Assembly: GCA_018287875.1 (NCBI GenBank)
Contig: JAGVVL010000017.1
Location: 1,612,001 to 1,676,000, forward strand
Direction of reading: 5' to 3'
DNA from: Nigrospora sphaerica
Lineage: Eukaryota > Ascomycota > Sordariomycetes > Amphisphaeriales > Apiosporaceae
Length of the DNA stretch: 64,000 nucleotides
Shown: positions 45,687 to 58,195 of the stretch, one piece after another
Numbering within the stretch: position 1 is the stretch's first letter
Layout: each line of letters starts with the position of its first letter
Made by a program: the position numbers and the translations under genes
The notes under the pieces: model-generated
The model's input: only the letters and a program-made list of their open reading frames with translations
The model's database searches: none
What the model was told of the DNA's origin: nothing

Positions 45687-46609
45687 TTAGGCGACCTTCT
45701 TGAAGGGGTAGCGGAGCTCGTCGTCTTTACGCAGCCAAACCTGCTTCTTCTTCTTAGTGAGGGCGTGCTCGGCCCAGACCTGCGTGGCGTGGGTCTTCAT
45801 GAAGCGGCGAATGAAGCGCGGGTCCCACAGCTCCGAGGCGATGCCCAGGTCCTTGCAGCAGCGCATCAGAGCGTTGGACTTGCAGCCCTCGGCGGCCGTC
45901 GAGACACCGTCCTCGTTGAAGTATTGCTGCTCGCCACGGGCTTGGCCCACGAATCTGGGTGGGGAAGGGTATGTCAGCCATGGGTTCGCTGGGGTTACGG
46001 TATGATTGTCCACGTCCAAACGCATAAACAAACAAGCAAGCAAGCAAACAAGCGAAACAGAAAAGAAGGGGGAGGAGAGGAGGGAGGTAAGGGCGCCTAC
46101 CGTCCGTGGACAATCAGGGCGTAATCGCGGCTGACCAATCGCTCCTGCACCACCAGGTCGCCGCGGGGGGCCAGACCCCAGCCGCCGGGACCGAAGGCCG
46201 TGTTCAGAATGCGACGGTACTTGATCTCGGGCAGGTAGAGGATGCCGTCGGGCTTGACCTCGATGTCGTCGGCGGGGATGGGCGCCTGAAGGACGGCGGC
46301 GACGTCGGGGCTGAAGGCCGACGTGCCCAGGCCGTGGTACGACGAGCTCCAGTCGATGGGGGGGTTCGAGGGGTCGGCGGGGGTCGCGGGGGCGTTGGGC
46401 AAGGGCTCGCCCGAGACGGCGGGGACGGGCTGGCGCGCCGGCTCGGCGGCGGGCTTCGCGGTCGCAGGGGACGCCGGCGTCGTCGGCGAGGCCGGGGCCT
46501 GCCGAGCCCGCGCCCACGAGCCAAAGAAGGCGGCCCGCGACGAGGGCACCGGGGATGCGCGCAGCTGGCGCGATGCCGTGCGCAGGCAGGCCGAAGCGCG
46601 GGAGGCCAT
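45687..46609 (-). CDS. mgm101: Mitochondrial genome maintenance protein Mgm101
   Basis: Two exons on the minus strand, 46609-46101 and 45954-45687, give 258 aa; the intron is 146 nt. The N-terminus [20 protein letters not shown] is Arg/Ala/Ser-rich without acidic residues, a good mitochondrial targeting sequence. A Pro/Ala-rich linker to about residue 95 follows. The conserved core runs from [20 protein letters not shown] through [59 protein letters not shown] and [19 protein letters not shown] to the basic C-terminus RYPFKKVA. Mgm101 is a Rad52-like single-strand annealing protein of mitochondrial nucleoids needed for mtDNA repair and inheritance. The ATG at 46609 is the first in frame. The intron contains a CAAG-type simple repeat at 46026-46057. 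Confidence 0.95.
46026..46057. repeat. CAAG/CAAA tetranucleotide repeat inside the MGM101 intron
   Basis: Units of CAAG and CAAA on the plus strand. As the gene is on the minus strand, the transcript carries CTTG/TTTG units, a pyrimidine-rich tract within the 146-nt intron. Confidence 0.75.
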
Positions 46610-47050
46610 GGCGAGGCGTGGGAGAGGGAAAGAAGGAGGGCGAGGCTGGGCGTGGACCGGCCGGTTGTCTGTTGCTGGGAGGAGACAAAGAGGCGCCGAC
46701 GCCAAAATTGAAGAAGTCAATTAAGGAAAATCGGGCAATCTTTGGAGGTGGCACTCTCAGATAAGCGTTTAGCGCCTGCAGGTTTTGGCGGGGTTTTGGG
46801 GGGAGGGTGGAGGGGGAAGGGAGGCGGGCCGAAAAACACATGCGTATATGATGCTACTATGGATTACGCCCTACGCCCTACGCCTGTGTGACAATACTAA
46901 CGGTTTGCAACAGGCTACGGGATATAATAACAACACACAAGTGGCGGCCGAAGTAGCTACAGTGTGTAGTAGAAACACAATAGTTAAAAGCACCAACAGC
47001 AAGTAAGGTCTTGGGCGAGAGGGGAGCTACAGAACGACCCTATACTCCAT
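46610..47050. other. Intergenic upstream of MGM101
   Basis: 441 bp between the MGM101 start and the COA4 stop, both minus strand. Promoter of MGM101 and 3' UTR of COA4; no gene seen. Confidence 0.5.
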
Positions 47051-47508
47051 CTATGCATCCTTCGTCGAAGTCCTCTCGTCGTTGTTATGTCGCTTCCAGC
47101 ACGCCTTGAAGAGCTCCATCTTTACGCCGCCGACACGGTTGTGAGCTGGATCCGTTCGTGTGGCCCGGGGCAGCGGGAGGAGAGCCCACTCACTTCGTCC
47201 TTGCACGCTCGCCAATCCTTCTTCTCGAAATAGCAATCGGTCATCTTGGCATTCTCGTCTGCACCGTTTCATGTCAGTGTCCGAAGAGGGTAGCGAGAGC
47301 GGGCGCGGCGGTGCGTACCGGCACATCCCGTGCTGAAGATGCGCTTGTCCCTGCAGCCGAGGCACACACACACGCAACCATTAGTTCGCCTGGGCCAGCA
47401 GAAGGCAGACGCGCTCTGCAACGTCATCGGCCGGCGTGCTCACCACTCGTCCGGCTCGTCGTCCCCGAGCGCCGTCGCGGCCACTTTATCCTTCTCGTTG
47501 TTAGACAT
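47051..47508 (-). CDS. coa4: Cytochrome c oxidase assembly factor Coa4/Cmc3 (twin CX9C)
   Basis: Four small exons on the minus strand, 47508-47444, 47350-47319, 47258-47194 and 47119-47051 (65, 32, 65 and 69 nt), give 76 aa. The spliced protein starts MSNNEKDKVAATALGDDEPD, then WDKRIFSTGC. It contains a twin CX9C (CHCH) fold, C-ADENAKMTD-C and, 11 residues on, C-KDEMELFKA-C, followed by WKRHNNDERTSTKDA. The spacing and the WRxC...CW.R..NDERT pattern fit Coa4/Cmc3, an intermembrane-space factor imported by the Mia40 relay that helps cytochrome oxidase assembly. Other small CX9C proteins are less likely. Every junction is GT-AG and in phase. It diverges from the biotin ligase gene with 449 bp between the start codons. 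Confidence 0.9.
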
Positions 47509-47957
47509 GGCGGCCCGTGTCCGTTTCCCAAGTGATTGCTTCGCGGTGGTGCGGCCTTCCAATCGTCGAGACGTCCAGGTTTGTCGGGATCCGTTGGATC
47601 GAATGGATCACTTTTTGGCGGCTCCGGCCGCGGGCCCAGCGTTGTTTCATCGCCCCAAGCGCGTGGGACTGCAGCTTCCCCGATCCGGCCCGCCATCACA
47701 GCTCGAAAAAGCGCCCTTTGGCCAAGACGACGACTTCTCCCTTCAATGATACTCGTTCCCTTCGCCCTCTATTCCCGCTTGCTCACATCATCCCTCGAGT
47801 GAGATTCTGGGGCCAGTCCATACTCGTTGCTGTGGACGTGTGGTCTCGTAAAGACGTCCCTTGCTTACGGCTTTCGTGGCTTTTCCGGCATCAACCGGAA
47901 CGTGACACTCTGTGTTGAGGCACCGTGACCCAATCTCGGCCACCCCAACACTTCAGG
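47509..47957. promoter_or_regulatory. Divergent promoter region of COA4 and BPL1
   Basis: 449 bp between the two start codons, so both promoters must lie here unless they reach into the neighbouring genes. No single strong known motif stands out. The function is inferred from gene orientation. Confidence 0.5.
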
Positions 47958-49961
47958 ATGACAAGCGCCACACCTGCTCGCAAGCTCAACGTGCTTGTGT
48001 ACACCGGTTCCGGCTCGACCGTGGAGTCGGTAAAACAGGCCATATACACGCTGCGGCGCCTGCTGTCACCCAACTACGCCGTTATTCCCATCACCGAGAC
48101 GGTTCTCCTCAAAGAGCCATGGGGGCCTTCCTGTGCCCTTCTGGTATTCCCGGGCGGTGCCGACCTGGGCTACTGCCGCATTCTAAACGGCGCAGGCAAT
48201 TCCCTCATATCCGAGTACGTACGGCGAGGTGGCGCCTATCTCGGCTTCTGCGCCGGCGCATACTACGGGAGTAAGAAGTGCGAGTTCGAGGTCGGCAACA
48301 AGGCCCTGGAGGTCGTCGGGTCTAGGGAACTCGCCTTCTTCCCCGGTATCTGCAGGGGTGGTGCCTTCAAGGGCTTTCAGTACCACAGTGAGAAGGGTGC
48401 CCGCGCCGTGAAGCTTTCCATCTGCAAGGATGCATTCAGGGGCGCCGGCGTGGTCCCGGACCAGGCCCTGTCCTACTATAACGGAGGCGGTGTTTTCGTG
48501 TGCCCCAAGGAGCTGGGAGTCGATGTCGAAGTACTGGCTAGCTATGCATCTGACTTGGACGTGGACGGTGGCGAGGACAAAGCTGCCGTGGTATACTGCA
48601 AAGTCGGCATGGGCTGTGCTGTGCTCAGTGGCCCTCATCCAGAATTCGCGCCGGTCAATCTCAGCCCACAGTATGACGTGCCTGGGTACGATGAACTGAT
48701 CGCCTCGCTCAAGGCGTCGGACGAAGTTCGCGCGGTCTTTCTAAAGGCCTGCCTCGGCAAAATTGGACTGAACGTCAACCAGGACACATCCGAAATACCT
48801 TCCTTATCCAAGTTACATCTCTCTTCACTCAACAAGGGCGACGTCGACGACCTGCTACACCGGTGGGAGGATATCATAACCCGGGAAGAGGGAGAAGAGT
48901 TCATCAAAGGCGATGTTGATACATTTCACTTGGAGAAACCAGAGACGCGATGGTCAACCCATGAGCTGAAGGAGGCTTTGCCCGACGCCGAGGCGGCGCC
49001 CGTGGGCGAGGAAGGCATCATCGACTACTCAGCCATCACCAAACGCATCGTCATCCACGAAGACACGTGGCCGGACGCCAAGGAGACCCCTTACTTCAAC
49101 CACCATGCCTTCTACGGCAGCCTTCGAGCTTACAGAGGAATTGAAGCCGAGTCGGAAGAATGGGGCGACCACCTCATGTACGGCGAAGTCGTCACGAGTA
49201 CCAACACCTTGCTCGAGAAGAATTTCCGACTCCTATCGAATCTACCCACCGGCTTCACCTTGACGGCAACAACGCAAATCGCGGGACGCGGGCGCGGGAG
49301 CAATGTCTGGATTGCGCCTGCCGGCTCGTTGATTATGTCGACCGTCATCAACCACCCTGCACATCTCGCCCCCTCCCGTCCCATCGTCTTCATCCAGTAC
49401 CTGGCTGCCATTGCCATTGTCCAGGCCGTCAAGAGCTACGACACTGGATACTCGGAAGTGCCCGTGAAGATCAAGTGGCCAAATGACATCTATGCCTTGG
49501 ACCCCCGGACCAAGGATAAGACCTACGTCAAGATTGGGGGTATCCTGGCCAACTGCGCCTATTCCAACGGCTCCTACCAGGTCGTTCTGGGTATCGGCAT
49601 CAACACGACCAACGGCCGTCCCACCACGTCTCTGGACGCCTTGCTGCCCTCGCATCTCGCCCCCTTCCGGATCGAGAAGCTCGTGGCGCGCATCCTCACG
49701 CGCCTCGAGACTCTCTACAAGCAATTCGTGCGCCGGGGCTTCACCGCCGACTTGGAGGAAGCGTATTACACGCACTGGCTCCACGGCCGCCAGGAGGTCA
49801 CGCTGGAGGCCGAGGGCGGCGTCAAAGCGCGCATCGTCGGCATCACCCGGGACTGGGGCATGCTCAAGGCCGAGGAGCTCGGCACGGGCAAGATTTGGGC
49901 GCTGCAGAGCGACGAAAACAGCTTTGACTTTTTCAAGGGCTTGGTCAAGCGCAAGGTCTAG
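47958..49961 (+). CDS. bpl1: Biotin-protein ligase (holocarboxylase synthetase)
   Basis: Single exon, 667 aa. The N-terminal half resembles a glutamine-amidotransferase-like fold: LVFPGGADLGYC, then GGAYLGFCAGAYYGS with Cys98, the usual first domain of fungal Bpl1. The C-terminal catalytic half holds TATTQIAGRGRGSNVW (GRGRGS at 443-448, the ATP/biotinyl-AMP loop) and VKIKWPNDIYAL (KWPNDI at 506-511, with the conserved Lys), then GGILANCAY and VVLGIGIN. The final domain (KARIVGITRDWGMLKAEE) is the C-terminal cap. The enzyme activates biotin to biotinyl-5'-AMP and attaches it to acetyl-CoA carboxylase, pyruvate carboxylase and other carboxylases. MTSATPARKLNVLVYTGSG is the first ATG in frame and fits the family start. 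Confidence 0.96.
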   Translation: MTSATPARKLNVLVYTGSGSTVESVKQAIYTLRRLLSPNYAVIPITETVLLKEPWGPSCALLVFPGGADLGYCRILNGAGNSLISEYVRRGGAYLGFCAGAYYGSKKCEFEVGNKALEVVGSRELAFFPGICRGGAFKGFQYHSEKGARAVKLSICKDAFRGAGVVPDQALSYYNGGGVFVCPKELGVDVEVLASYASDLDVDGGEDKAAVVYCKVGMGCAVLSGPHPEFAPVNLSPQYDVPGYDELIASLKASDEVRAVFLKACLGKIGLNVNQDTSEIPSLSKLHLSSLNKGDVDDLLHRWEDIITREEGEEFIKGDVDTFHLEKPETRWSTHELKEALPDAEAAPVGEEGIIDYSAITKRIVIHEDTWPDAKETPYFNHHAFYGSLRAYRGIEAESEEWGDHLMYGEVVTSTNTLLEKNFRLLSNLPTGFTLTATTQIAGRGRGSNVWIAPAGSLIMSTVINHPAHLAPSRPIVFIQYLAAIAIVQAVKSYDTGYSEVPVKIKWPNDIYALDPRTKDKTYVKIGGILANCAYSNGSYQVVLGIGINTTNGRPTTSLDALLPSHLAPFRIEKLVARILTRLETLYKQFVRRGFTADLEEAYYTHWLHGRQEVTLEAEGGVKARIVGITRDWGMLKAEELGTGKIWALQSDENSFDFFKGLVKRKV

Positions 49962-52900
49962 GATCCTCCCGATACGCGGAGCTCTCTTTTGGGTGTACAA
50001 CTTCACCGTGGCAAATACGAGCATTTTACTGGAACTCGGCCGTGGTGTGAGATTACATTATAGATGATAGACATACACTTGTCAACCGTTACACATCAGG
50101 CAACGGGTGACTATTGGGAAATCAACTTTTCCATCTCAGATACAGAAAATATAGCCGATTTGCCAACATCCGTTCTTCGATGGACCTTAACGACTGCGGC
50201 CACAATATGTTATTTGTACCATCGTTAAAAGGGTGCAAAAGGGGCACAACCGCGAGTGGCAAGGATGTGTAGAGTCTCATTTGATAAGTGGCATATACTA
50301 CAGTGATGTTGGGAGGCCGTCACGGACATGGCAGTCGATAGTTTACGGGTTGCCACACAAGTCTACCCCTTGCAATCCACTACTGGACCCAGACGAATGT
50401 ACGCCCAGAGCAGAAGGACTGTGTTCCAATAGCCCGTTCGTCGGTACGAGGCGGCATTGTATTCGGTCAAGACAAGTACCCAGTTTGCAAAGCTTCCAGG
50501 CATCTTTTGACCTAATGGCACATGCGAGAAGTGTTTGCCTCGGCGTCTTGGACGGAGATATGAAAGAATATTCCCTTTTTTGTTACATGTAGGTGAGGTA
50601 TTTGGAGTTCCACATATAGCGTTCGACAGCCACGGGGGTTTATTTGGTATCTTGGATGATTCGTCGTAGTTCACATGCACATAGACAGCGGCATGTTGGT
50701 CAAGCGCCAGTACATCACGACTCTCACACCGGTCGGCGTGCCTCGCCCAAGCTTAGCTGCATATGTGGGCGTGTGAGTGTTCTCGTTTGGGTACGAATAG
50801 GAAGCTGGCTATGTACTTGGGAGATTGGAGGCCTTAGAAAAGTACGCTTTCAAGGGGGGGCGGATGGTTCTCACCGAGAGAATGCCAAACCGTGATCGTC
50901 TTGTAGTTACACTTGTAGAAGTTCTCGTTCTCTTATACAGGAGGGCCATAGGTCCTCATCCTCGACTGCGTGACGCACGCTAATCGACGGGTAGAAAACT
51001 CGAGGTCTCGCTATGCATGACTATGGAGTGGCGTGATACTTACTACCCGCGTGAGGAGCCGAATATCGGGAACGCTGTAAACCGGATAAGAAGGGCAGGT
51101 ATCCTCAGACTGAATGCAGTCTGCGGTCAGGAAGGGTAAACGACCCGTCCACAGTCCGTCCGCACTGTCGTTTCTCGTCGTCCATTGCCTGGGCTCACGC
51201 CCAGGCCGTCGTTGATGGCACGCCCGCCGGGGTCAAACGCCCTCCACCATCTCCGAACTCTGTGCAGCAGTGCCATTTTGGAGATGACTCAGGGGCTTGC
51301 CCCCCGTCGAGCGGCGTATGGGCCATGCCGAGGCGAATCCTACGCGGGCAACGAGAGCCCGCGTCATTGCTGGTATCTGAAAACGCCTCCCTCCCCTCTT
51401 TGTCCACGAATCGGCGAGTTGGAGTCGTGGGAGGCGAGACACGCGTGTCTATTCACGGGGCACGTGAATTCGCATCAGATCGGTACAAATCTCGTGGACC
51501 GCCCGGGGGGACGCGTCGCGGCGCACACGCGCACTCGTGCCCTGATTTTGGCGTCGGCGCGAAAATTGCCGAGGCCAATCACGGCTCTATCCCGGCTGCA
51601 TAGCGATGGTTAGCTGCTGCCTAGAGCGACCTGACTCGGCTGGCCGGGACGAAAAGGCAACTCGCGGACAGGGGAGGATGGGGGAACCCTCGGAGGTCTG
51701 ATCCCTAGAAAGAGACGGGTTCCGGGGCCCTGGCCGTCATCAAACAGCCCCCCTGCTGCGTATACGCGGCGCCTAGCCAGCCTCTGAGTGTGAATTGTGC
51801 GTGAAGTCTTTCGGGGCCAAGACGCCCCCCCAGCCACCGGGTGGCGGGTTCTGGGCTGCCAATGAAGCCCGGACCAGCAACTCGCCAGGGCCGTGAGGCG
51901 ACACGGCAGGGGCCCGCGCACCAAAAAAGAAGGAATGAGTCATCCTCCGTTACTTGGCTCGGGGATAGGCCTATCTGGCCGCCACACTGGTGTTTGAGCC
52001 CGAAGTCAGAAAGGGGGAGGCAGGAGGCGAGGCAAATGATGGCATGGGGAACGACGATTTGGTGTTGAGTCACCACGGCTGGCCGGAGCATGTTTGTGAA
52101 ACAACCAACAACGGACGGCCATTTGGGCTAGTGATCCGAGATGGCCGGTAACTACCACTCGTCCTCCCGAGCCCCGTTTGCCCGCCCCCCCCCCCACGGA
52201 CTCAAGACACTACCCCTGTCATACGATGGCGATTGGGAGGTTCGGTAATTGGGTACTTTGTAGTTGCAAAAGCGTCGGTATCTAGAACAGCCGGACGGGC
52301 CGGCTTGTGATGACTAGACCCAGCCGGTGGAACATGTAGGAAGGCGAGTGAAGCCAGAGGAGCCAATCGGGGGCCCTTGCGACGCCTCCAGTTCTTTCAG
52401 GAACGACAATCCGGAGGTGGCAAGGGGTTACATAAGCGGGACGCCGGCGCGGGCTCTAAACCACATGTGCTTCGCAGGGATGCCACGACGGCGGGCACCG
52501 CCACAGACTCGCTCTCGACTGCGACGCAGACAAGGGGCGGCGGTGCCGCAGGGCGGACCGAACGCGTGGCGGTCTTCCCAGAGCGCTGGGCCCGTCGATC
52601 GTCAGAGCTCTGGCTGGGAACGGATGGGCAGGATTGGTCAGCGCGCGGGGGCCGGGCAGACGCGAAATCCGCCAACCAGACCATCGTCGCAATGCCAAGG
52701 CTACGCAGTACTTGCTGGTGGGCCGAGACTCGCCAGTTTTGCAACGCAGGCAAGGCGCAGGCCGACGGCCGTGAGCGTTGCGACTGGATGCTGTTTCATG
52801 CGCGCCCAGCGGGACATGCGTCACGGGCTGCCTCTGCTGGCGTACTGTTGCGTACTGTGTAGAGGGAGGGCCCGAAATCATCGTCACCGAGCGCGCGACG

Positions 52901-55900
52901 GGTGGGCTCGGGCTCGGGGCGACCGGCAGCACGCAGTCCATTCAGTCACCGTGCCGCCCGAAGAGACGGAAAACTGAGGCCGCCTGCCAGGGAAAAAAAA
53001 AAACCGGCTCTGGAGACGCGGCGCGCGCCCTACCCACCCCCAGCGTTGCGACCAGGTCGATCCCTTCTCTCCCCACGCCATGGGAGGCGGTAAGGCGATC
53101 CATCAGCAAGTCTCGATTTGGACCTCGACACGGGCGATGCTGCCAGATGGCCTCACAGCCAGTGGAAACGTGGGCACGGGAGCTTTGGTGGACCAGCTGT
53201 GCAGCAGGCAAGGAGGGATGATGCCTACGTAGCGCCGCCAAACCCCAAACGATGAGAAAGCCCATCTCGACCCCAAACCGTGACCGCCACGGCAATTGGC
53301 TGTAAAGGCTCGACCATGAACGCCCCGACAGCCCCGTTAGCGGCATCTGCCAGCACCAACGCCAGTGCCGGCGTGCTGATGCGTGACGTGCAAATTCACA
53401 GCCCTCTCTCACCATGAGGTTAACTAGAATCCTAGACCTGGCCAGTCGTCGCCGCAAAGCGAGTATCTGCACCGCGCACAGCCTGGCGGAAAAGCAATTC
53501 ATGGCGTAGCCGCCGCGGGAGCGCCATGCTCTCAACCTGTGCCTTGGCTAAGGTTCGGGACATTATTGGAATGCACGCCGCCATGCCGCACCGCTGCATC
53601 TCTTCTTGCTTTTCAAAGGGCTGTCACGAAAAAAGCTTACAGGAACTTGCTTCTGCCACACCCGCCGTCGGCAAGAGGTCGAGGGGCACACAGAGTGAAA
53701 GAGAAAAAAAACATCACGGTAATAGATGCATGCATTTCGGAACTGCGCTTGGGCTGCGCTGTCCACCTCTCCCTGGCCCCGCCCTCGTGTGGGTGGGCGG
53801 ACGCGACGTCACAGTCAAGCGAGTGCGGACTCCATGCTGGCCAGACCCTCCCGACCCCGACCCCGACCCCAGCCAAACCATAGAGGGACCCGCTTCGTAA
53901 AGAGGAGGAAAAAAAAAACAGGAAGGGCTGCACATCGACCGTCTCGTCTTCGTACAGGCCAGCCACGCCCCGGCGTGCCTGGGTCGGGCATAAAGGACCG
54001 CAGCCTGTCTCTCGCACCGCCCATGCGCGTTACCATGGCAAACCAACGGCGAGCAAGAGTCGGTGAGTGATGGCAGGACGGGATCTTCTCGACGATGTCG
54101 CAAGACCGTCTGGCGGCCGCTATTTTGGGTCCAGCGGATTCTGTTGACAGGCGAGCGGGCGGAGCCTAGGTCGTGGATGACTGGCGCAACTGTGTAAGGG
54201 TCGTGGTTAGCGGCCCCCAGTGGTCGGTATTCTATGGTCCTTCTATGGCGCTCACCATGTTCAGCGCCCTCAGCATCCTTCAGTGCCCCAATCGGAGACG
54301 GGACGCTTCTGCAGAATGGGCCGGATCCGCAAGCCTGCCTCCTCCACTCAACTCACGGCAACGGCGTGGCCCACGCATATTGGACAGCATTGCAGCACGC
54401 GATAGGGCTCGCACGCAGGGCACAAGCGACACGGCCACGATGACTCACTGCGATGCTGACGATACCGCACCCCTCGCCGGCCCATATGGTGTGGTGCGGT
54501 GCGGTGTGGTGTGCCCGCCGCAGACCGCGCCGACGTCAACGGCGACCCAAAGGGTCGAGCGAGCCTCCTTCGCGGGTCGGGGGGCTGGACGACAGGGCTG
54601 GCCGCGCGGGCTGCCAGCCTTCCGTGACACCCAGGGGAACGCGGTGAAATTGAACATGGAAAATTTTTTCATCTGAAATGAATAGTTGGCCGAAAGCGTG
54701 CCGCACTGACAGGGCTAGTCTCGAAGCTTGCCGGGGTCCCGGACGCTGGCTAGAGGACCCAAGCCGGGGGGGATACTCGAGGGGCTAGGGCGAGCAGGGG
54801 AGGGGGGGTGAAGCCTTCAAGGTGAGAAGGTATCCACTAGGCAGTTTCTGGTGACGCTGGGAAGAACATGGCTTGCAGGGGTCGACCTCGCTGGGTTGAC
54901 CCGCGGCAGTGGGTTTAGAACCGGCCTAGGAGAATAACATCGCGAGGAGGAGTCGACCCATACGGCTCCAACAGTTCCGGCTGTACTGTATGGAGCCTCT
55001 CCCTCGCGTCCCGCCCACAGCGGGAAAAACCATTCAAGCAGTGGTTCGTACCGGCAGCGTCTGCAGTCTTCCGCCCTCGGGAGCCAATTCCCAAACAGAA
55101 AAGCGTCAAAGGCCCCTCCCCAGCCGCACTCTGCATTAGTGAGGCATGGGGGAGAGGGCAGGAGCGACGACGTCGAGCAGCGCCAGCGGCCGGCTGGGCA
55201 CTGCGTGCGAGGGAGGTGACGAATTCGTCCTCAAATAGGGCCCTGGGGGAACAGTTCCCAGTGCGGATGACGGCGCACTGCAGAGGCCCAGTGGCATTCT
55301 AGATCACGAGCGCACGGCAGCCCTCCAGACATGACCGCCGCTCGAGCCGGTAGGTTCCAGTGGTCAAGCCCTAACCAAGTCACGACGGGGGGGCCCAAGC
55401 AAGAGTGAAACGTGATACCACGACAGCAAAGGCGCCGTCGTGACGAGAGCGGCCGTGGCGGCGGAAGGGGAGGTAAGTGGTGTCGGCCGAAGGCGTCGGT
55501 TCGGTGGCCCGGGAGGGAGGGGAGGGCTCGACCGCGTCCGGCTGACGCCCGTGTGAGATTCGACGGGCCTGCAGGCTGATCAGGCCGGTGCGACGCAGCG
55601 GCACATGGTGTGACGGTTCCTGCGCTGGAGGATGGAGCCGCCGCTGAGCGTGACGGCGGCGGCGGCGGGGACAGGACGGCGACGACAAGGACGACGACGA
55701 TACTTCCGCCGGGTCCCTTCTGTCACGGATCGGTTCGCGTTGCGATTGGAGGCGCAGAGCAGACGGAGCATGAGGGAAGCGGGATGTATTCTACGCATGG
55801 ATGGCACCGATCGGCTGTGCATGAACTCCTCTCATTACAGACGGCACGATCACTATGGCATCATTGTTCCACCCGGGGCCATGCTCATCAGATTGGCCCT

Positions 55901-56664
55901 TGCGAACGGTGGTGGAGTATGGTGAGGAAAGACAGGGGCAAAGGGGGTGTGCACATCCGGCTATCCATTTCGACCTCCAGCTGCTCCATCTCCCCCGGGA
56001 CACAGACATAAGCAGCAATGGGTCTCGATTCACCCATCTGCACGGTGGGAACTGGGCCAGTGAGTGCGCGGCGGTAGAAATGGGGTGTACGGACGGATCA
56101 CAGGCAGTAAACTCGCTACGATACAGCACACATAGTACCCCGCAGTACACCTGCAGATTGCAGATGACCGACCTGCCGTATCTGGAGAGGCAGGCTGGGT
56201 ATGGGTCACCACCCAGGCCGTAACCGAGAGAGGCGAACGCTTCTCAGTGGGCGGGTTCGTGCATGGCTCATGGCAACGCGGCCCCCATTTGCCCGCCCCC
56301 CCCCGTCGCCTACCGAGTACTATGTGGTAGTATTCGCAGCCTTCCCTCGTGGCGAGCGGGCGGGCGGGCAGACGGCGCGAGGGTCAGCAAGGACAAGATA
56401 CCAAGAACGGTTCGGCAACTCAAGTGCGCTTGGATACATTTTCCAAGCACAGATGCGCCGGCCCGTGGTTGGCTGGCGTTCGGAGGCTGACTCTGCGAGG
56501 GTGTGAAAGGGAAATGGAAGCGCCGAGAGTGCCCGGGTCAATGTGATATGGCTCGCTGACTGGCAGCCTCTAGCACATCCCATCCGTGATGGGTGTGGGT
56601 GGGCAACTCCGAACCGGACACGGCCGGTGCTGCCGGGTCAGCTGAGCAAGCAGGCAAACAGGCA

Positions 56665-56693
56665 CGTCGTCTTCGTCGTCGTCGTCGTCGTCG
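56665..56693. repeat. CGT trinucleotide repeat
   Basis: About nine CGT/CTT steps in a row in non-coding DNA. Confidence 0.8.
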
Positions 56694-57690
56694 ATGAGAG
56701 GCGATGGCGCGCCGGGCGGGCGGCGAATTGGGTAAAACCGACACCTTTCCGATTCTACTTAAGGTAAGCAGGCCCTGTTCCGCAGGCAGCGATAGAAAAA
56801 AAAAGCCCGCCCACGCTCGCGCATCCCCCTCCTCCAGACGGGATCCGTCACCACCTAAAGCCAAGGACCGCCTGCCCGCCCTTGGAGCGATGCGCGCGCG
56901 GGGTAACACGCACTGCTACCATCGCCGCTCCGTCTGCGCGAACCCGACTTCGCTGCCAACTTTGGATTCTTGCCGCTTCGTCTGAAAGAAGGAACCCGCT
57001 CCGAGCGTGTGTGGCCCGGCTGCTCCACTGGACCTGGTATTTAGAAAACCAATGTATGTCATCACCGGCCGGAATTAGCGCTCGAGACGACTCCTCCCCC
57101 GCTCCCAGGACGTGGCCCGCCATTATTACCTCGCTCCCGCCCGTCCCGAACTGTTCTGGCCAGCCCTCAACTACACGACCGCGTATTAGCCTTCTCGTGC
57201 TTGTACGACGGCGACACTGGATTGCTTCAGCTTGTCGGACCAGGCAAGCCAGCACAAGCATAGCCCGTTGCTGGACCTGTGTCGCAATCTGATTCCGGTC
57301 CTTTTCGCCCCTCCTCCCCTTCCCCTTGCTCTTTGAGGGCGACGATTGGAAGGGATTGGCTGTTTTGTTCGGTCGCCCGACTGCCCGCGCCCGCCGTCCG
57401 GGCCTGTCAAATAGCCAGGATCGGATCCTGCTTCCTCTATCCCTATCAACCTGGCGGGTTCCCTCGTGAACGTGAAGCAGCGGCGTCCGGGTTGGCCGTG
57501 TCCAGCGCTTGGCTTCCCGGTTGGCCTGCGCGTCTTGCGGACCCCATCGCTCCATTTCAACGCACGTTCGTCCAACCCGCACGACCGCCCGGCCTCCTCG
57601 CCCTTGCTTGCGACGACTTTCCGCCCCGTATCGACGCAGCGGTGATTCATAGCCGCCGTCGCTAAAGTGGAAAACCTTATCACTGTGGGC

Positions 57691-57724
57691 TCCCTCTCCC
57701 TCCCTCCCTCCCTCTCTCTCCCCT
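57691..57724. repeat. CCCT/CT simple repeat
   Basis: Pyrimidine tract built of TCCC and TC units. Confidence 0.8.
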
Positions 57725-58170
57725 GCTCACGGACCGTCGAAAGGGTTTTTGCCCCCCAAGGAAGGCGGCCTCCTTGCGGAAAGAGGCGGTGGGAACGGGC
57801 ATTGCCTGCCATCGTATCCGTCGGGCACGACGTTATTTCGGTTAGACCTCCCAGGTTGCAATTTTCCAAACCGAGGACGGACCCAGGCGTGCTAGGCCCT
57901 GGACGAACCCCCCGGCATTTTCGCTCAACGGTACCATAATTCCCGGGACCCTCAATTACGATCCTCGTCCAAGTGCCCTTGCTAGGGACGATTGGCGACG
58001 GTGAAGCCGCAAAACCCAGCAACCGAAAGAGCCCCGTCGACCGAAGACTGGGTCAACCGGGTCCCACGGCATTGATTCCGGGCCCCAGCCTTCCTCTGGC
58101 CATTTCGCGTGGCCCCAGCGGTGACCAGGAGCTGGGTTGCCGATCATTCTCAACTTCGCCTTCGCCCGAA

Positions 58171-58195
58171 GAGCTGAGCTGAGCTGAGCCGAGCC
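58171..58195. repeat. GAGCT pentanucleotide repeat
   Basis: Four GAGCT-type units followed by diverged copies. Confidence 0.75.

Noticed and set aside
52327..52977. Plus-strand open frame of 216 codons in the 50-59 kb gap
   Set aside because: Three overlapping frames are open here, composition looks random, and no family is recognisable.
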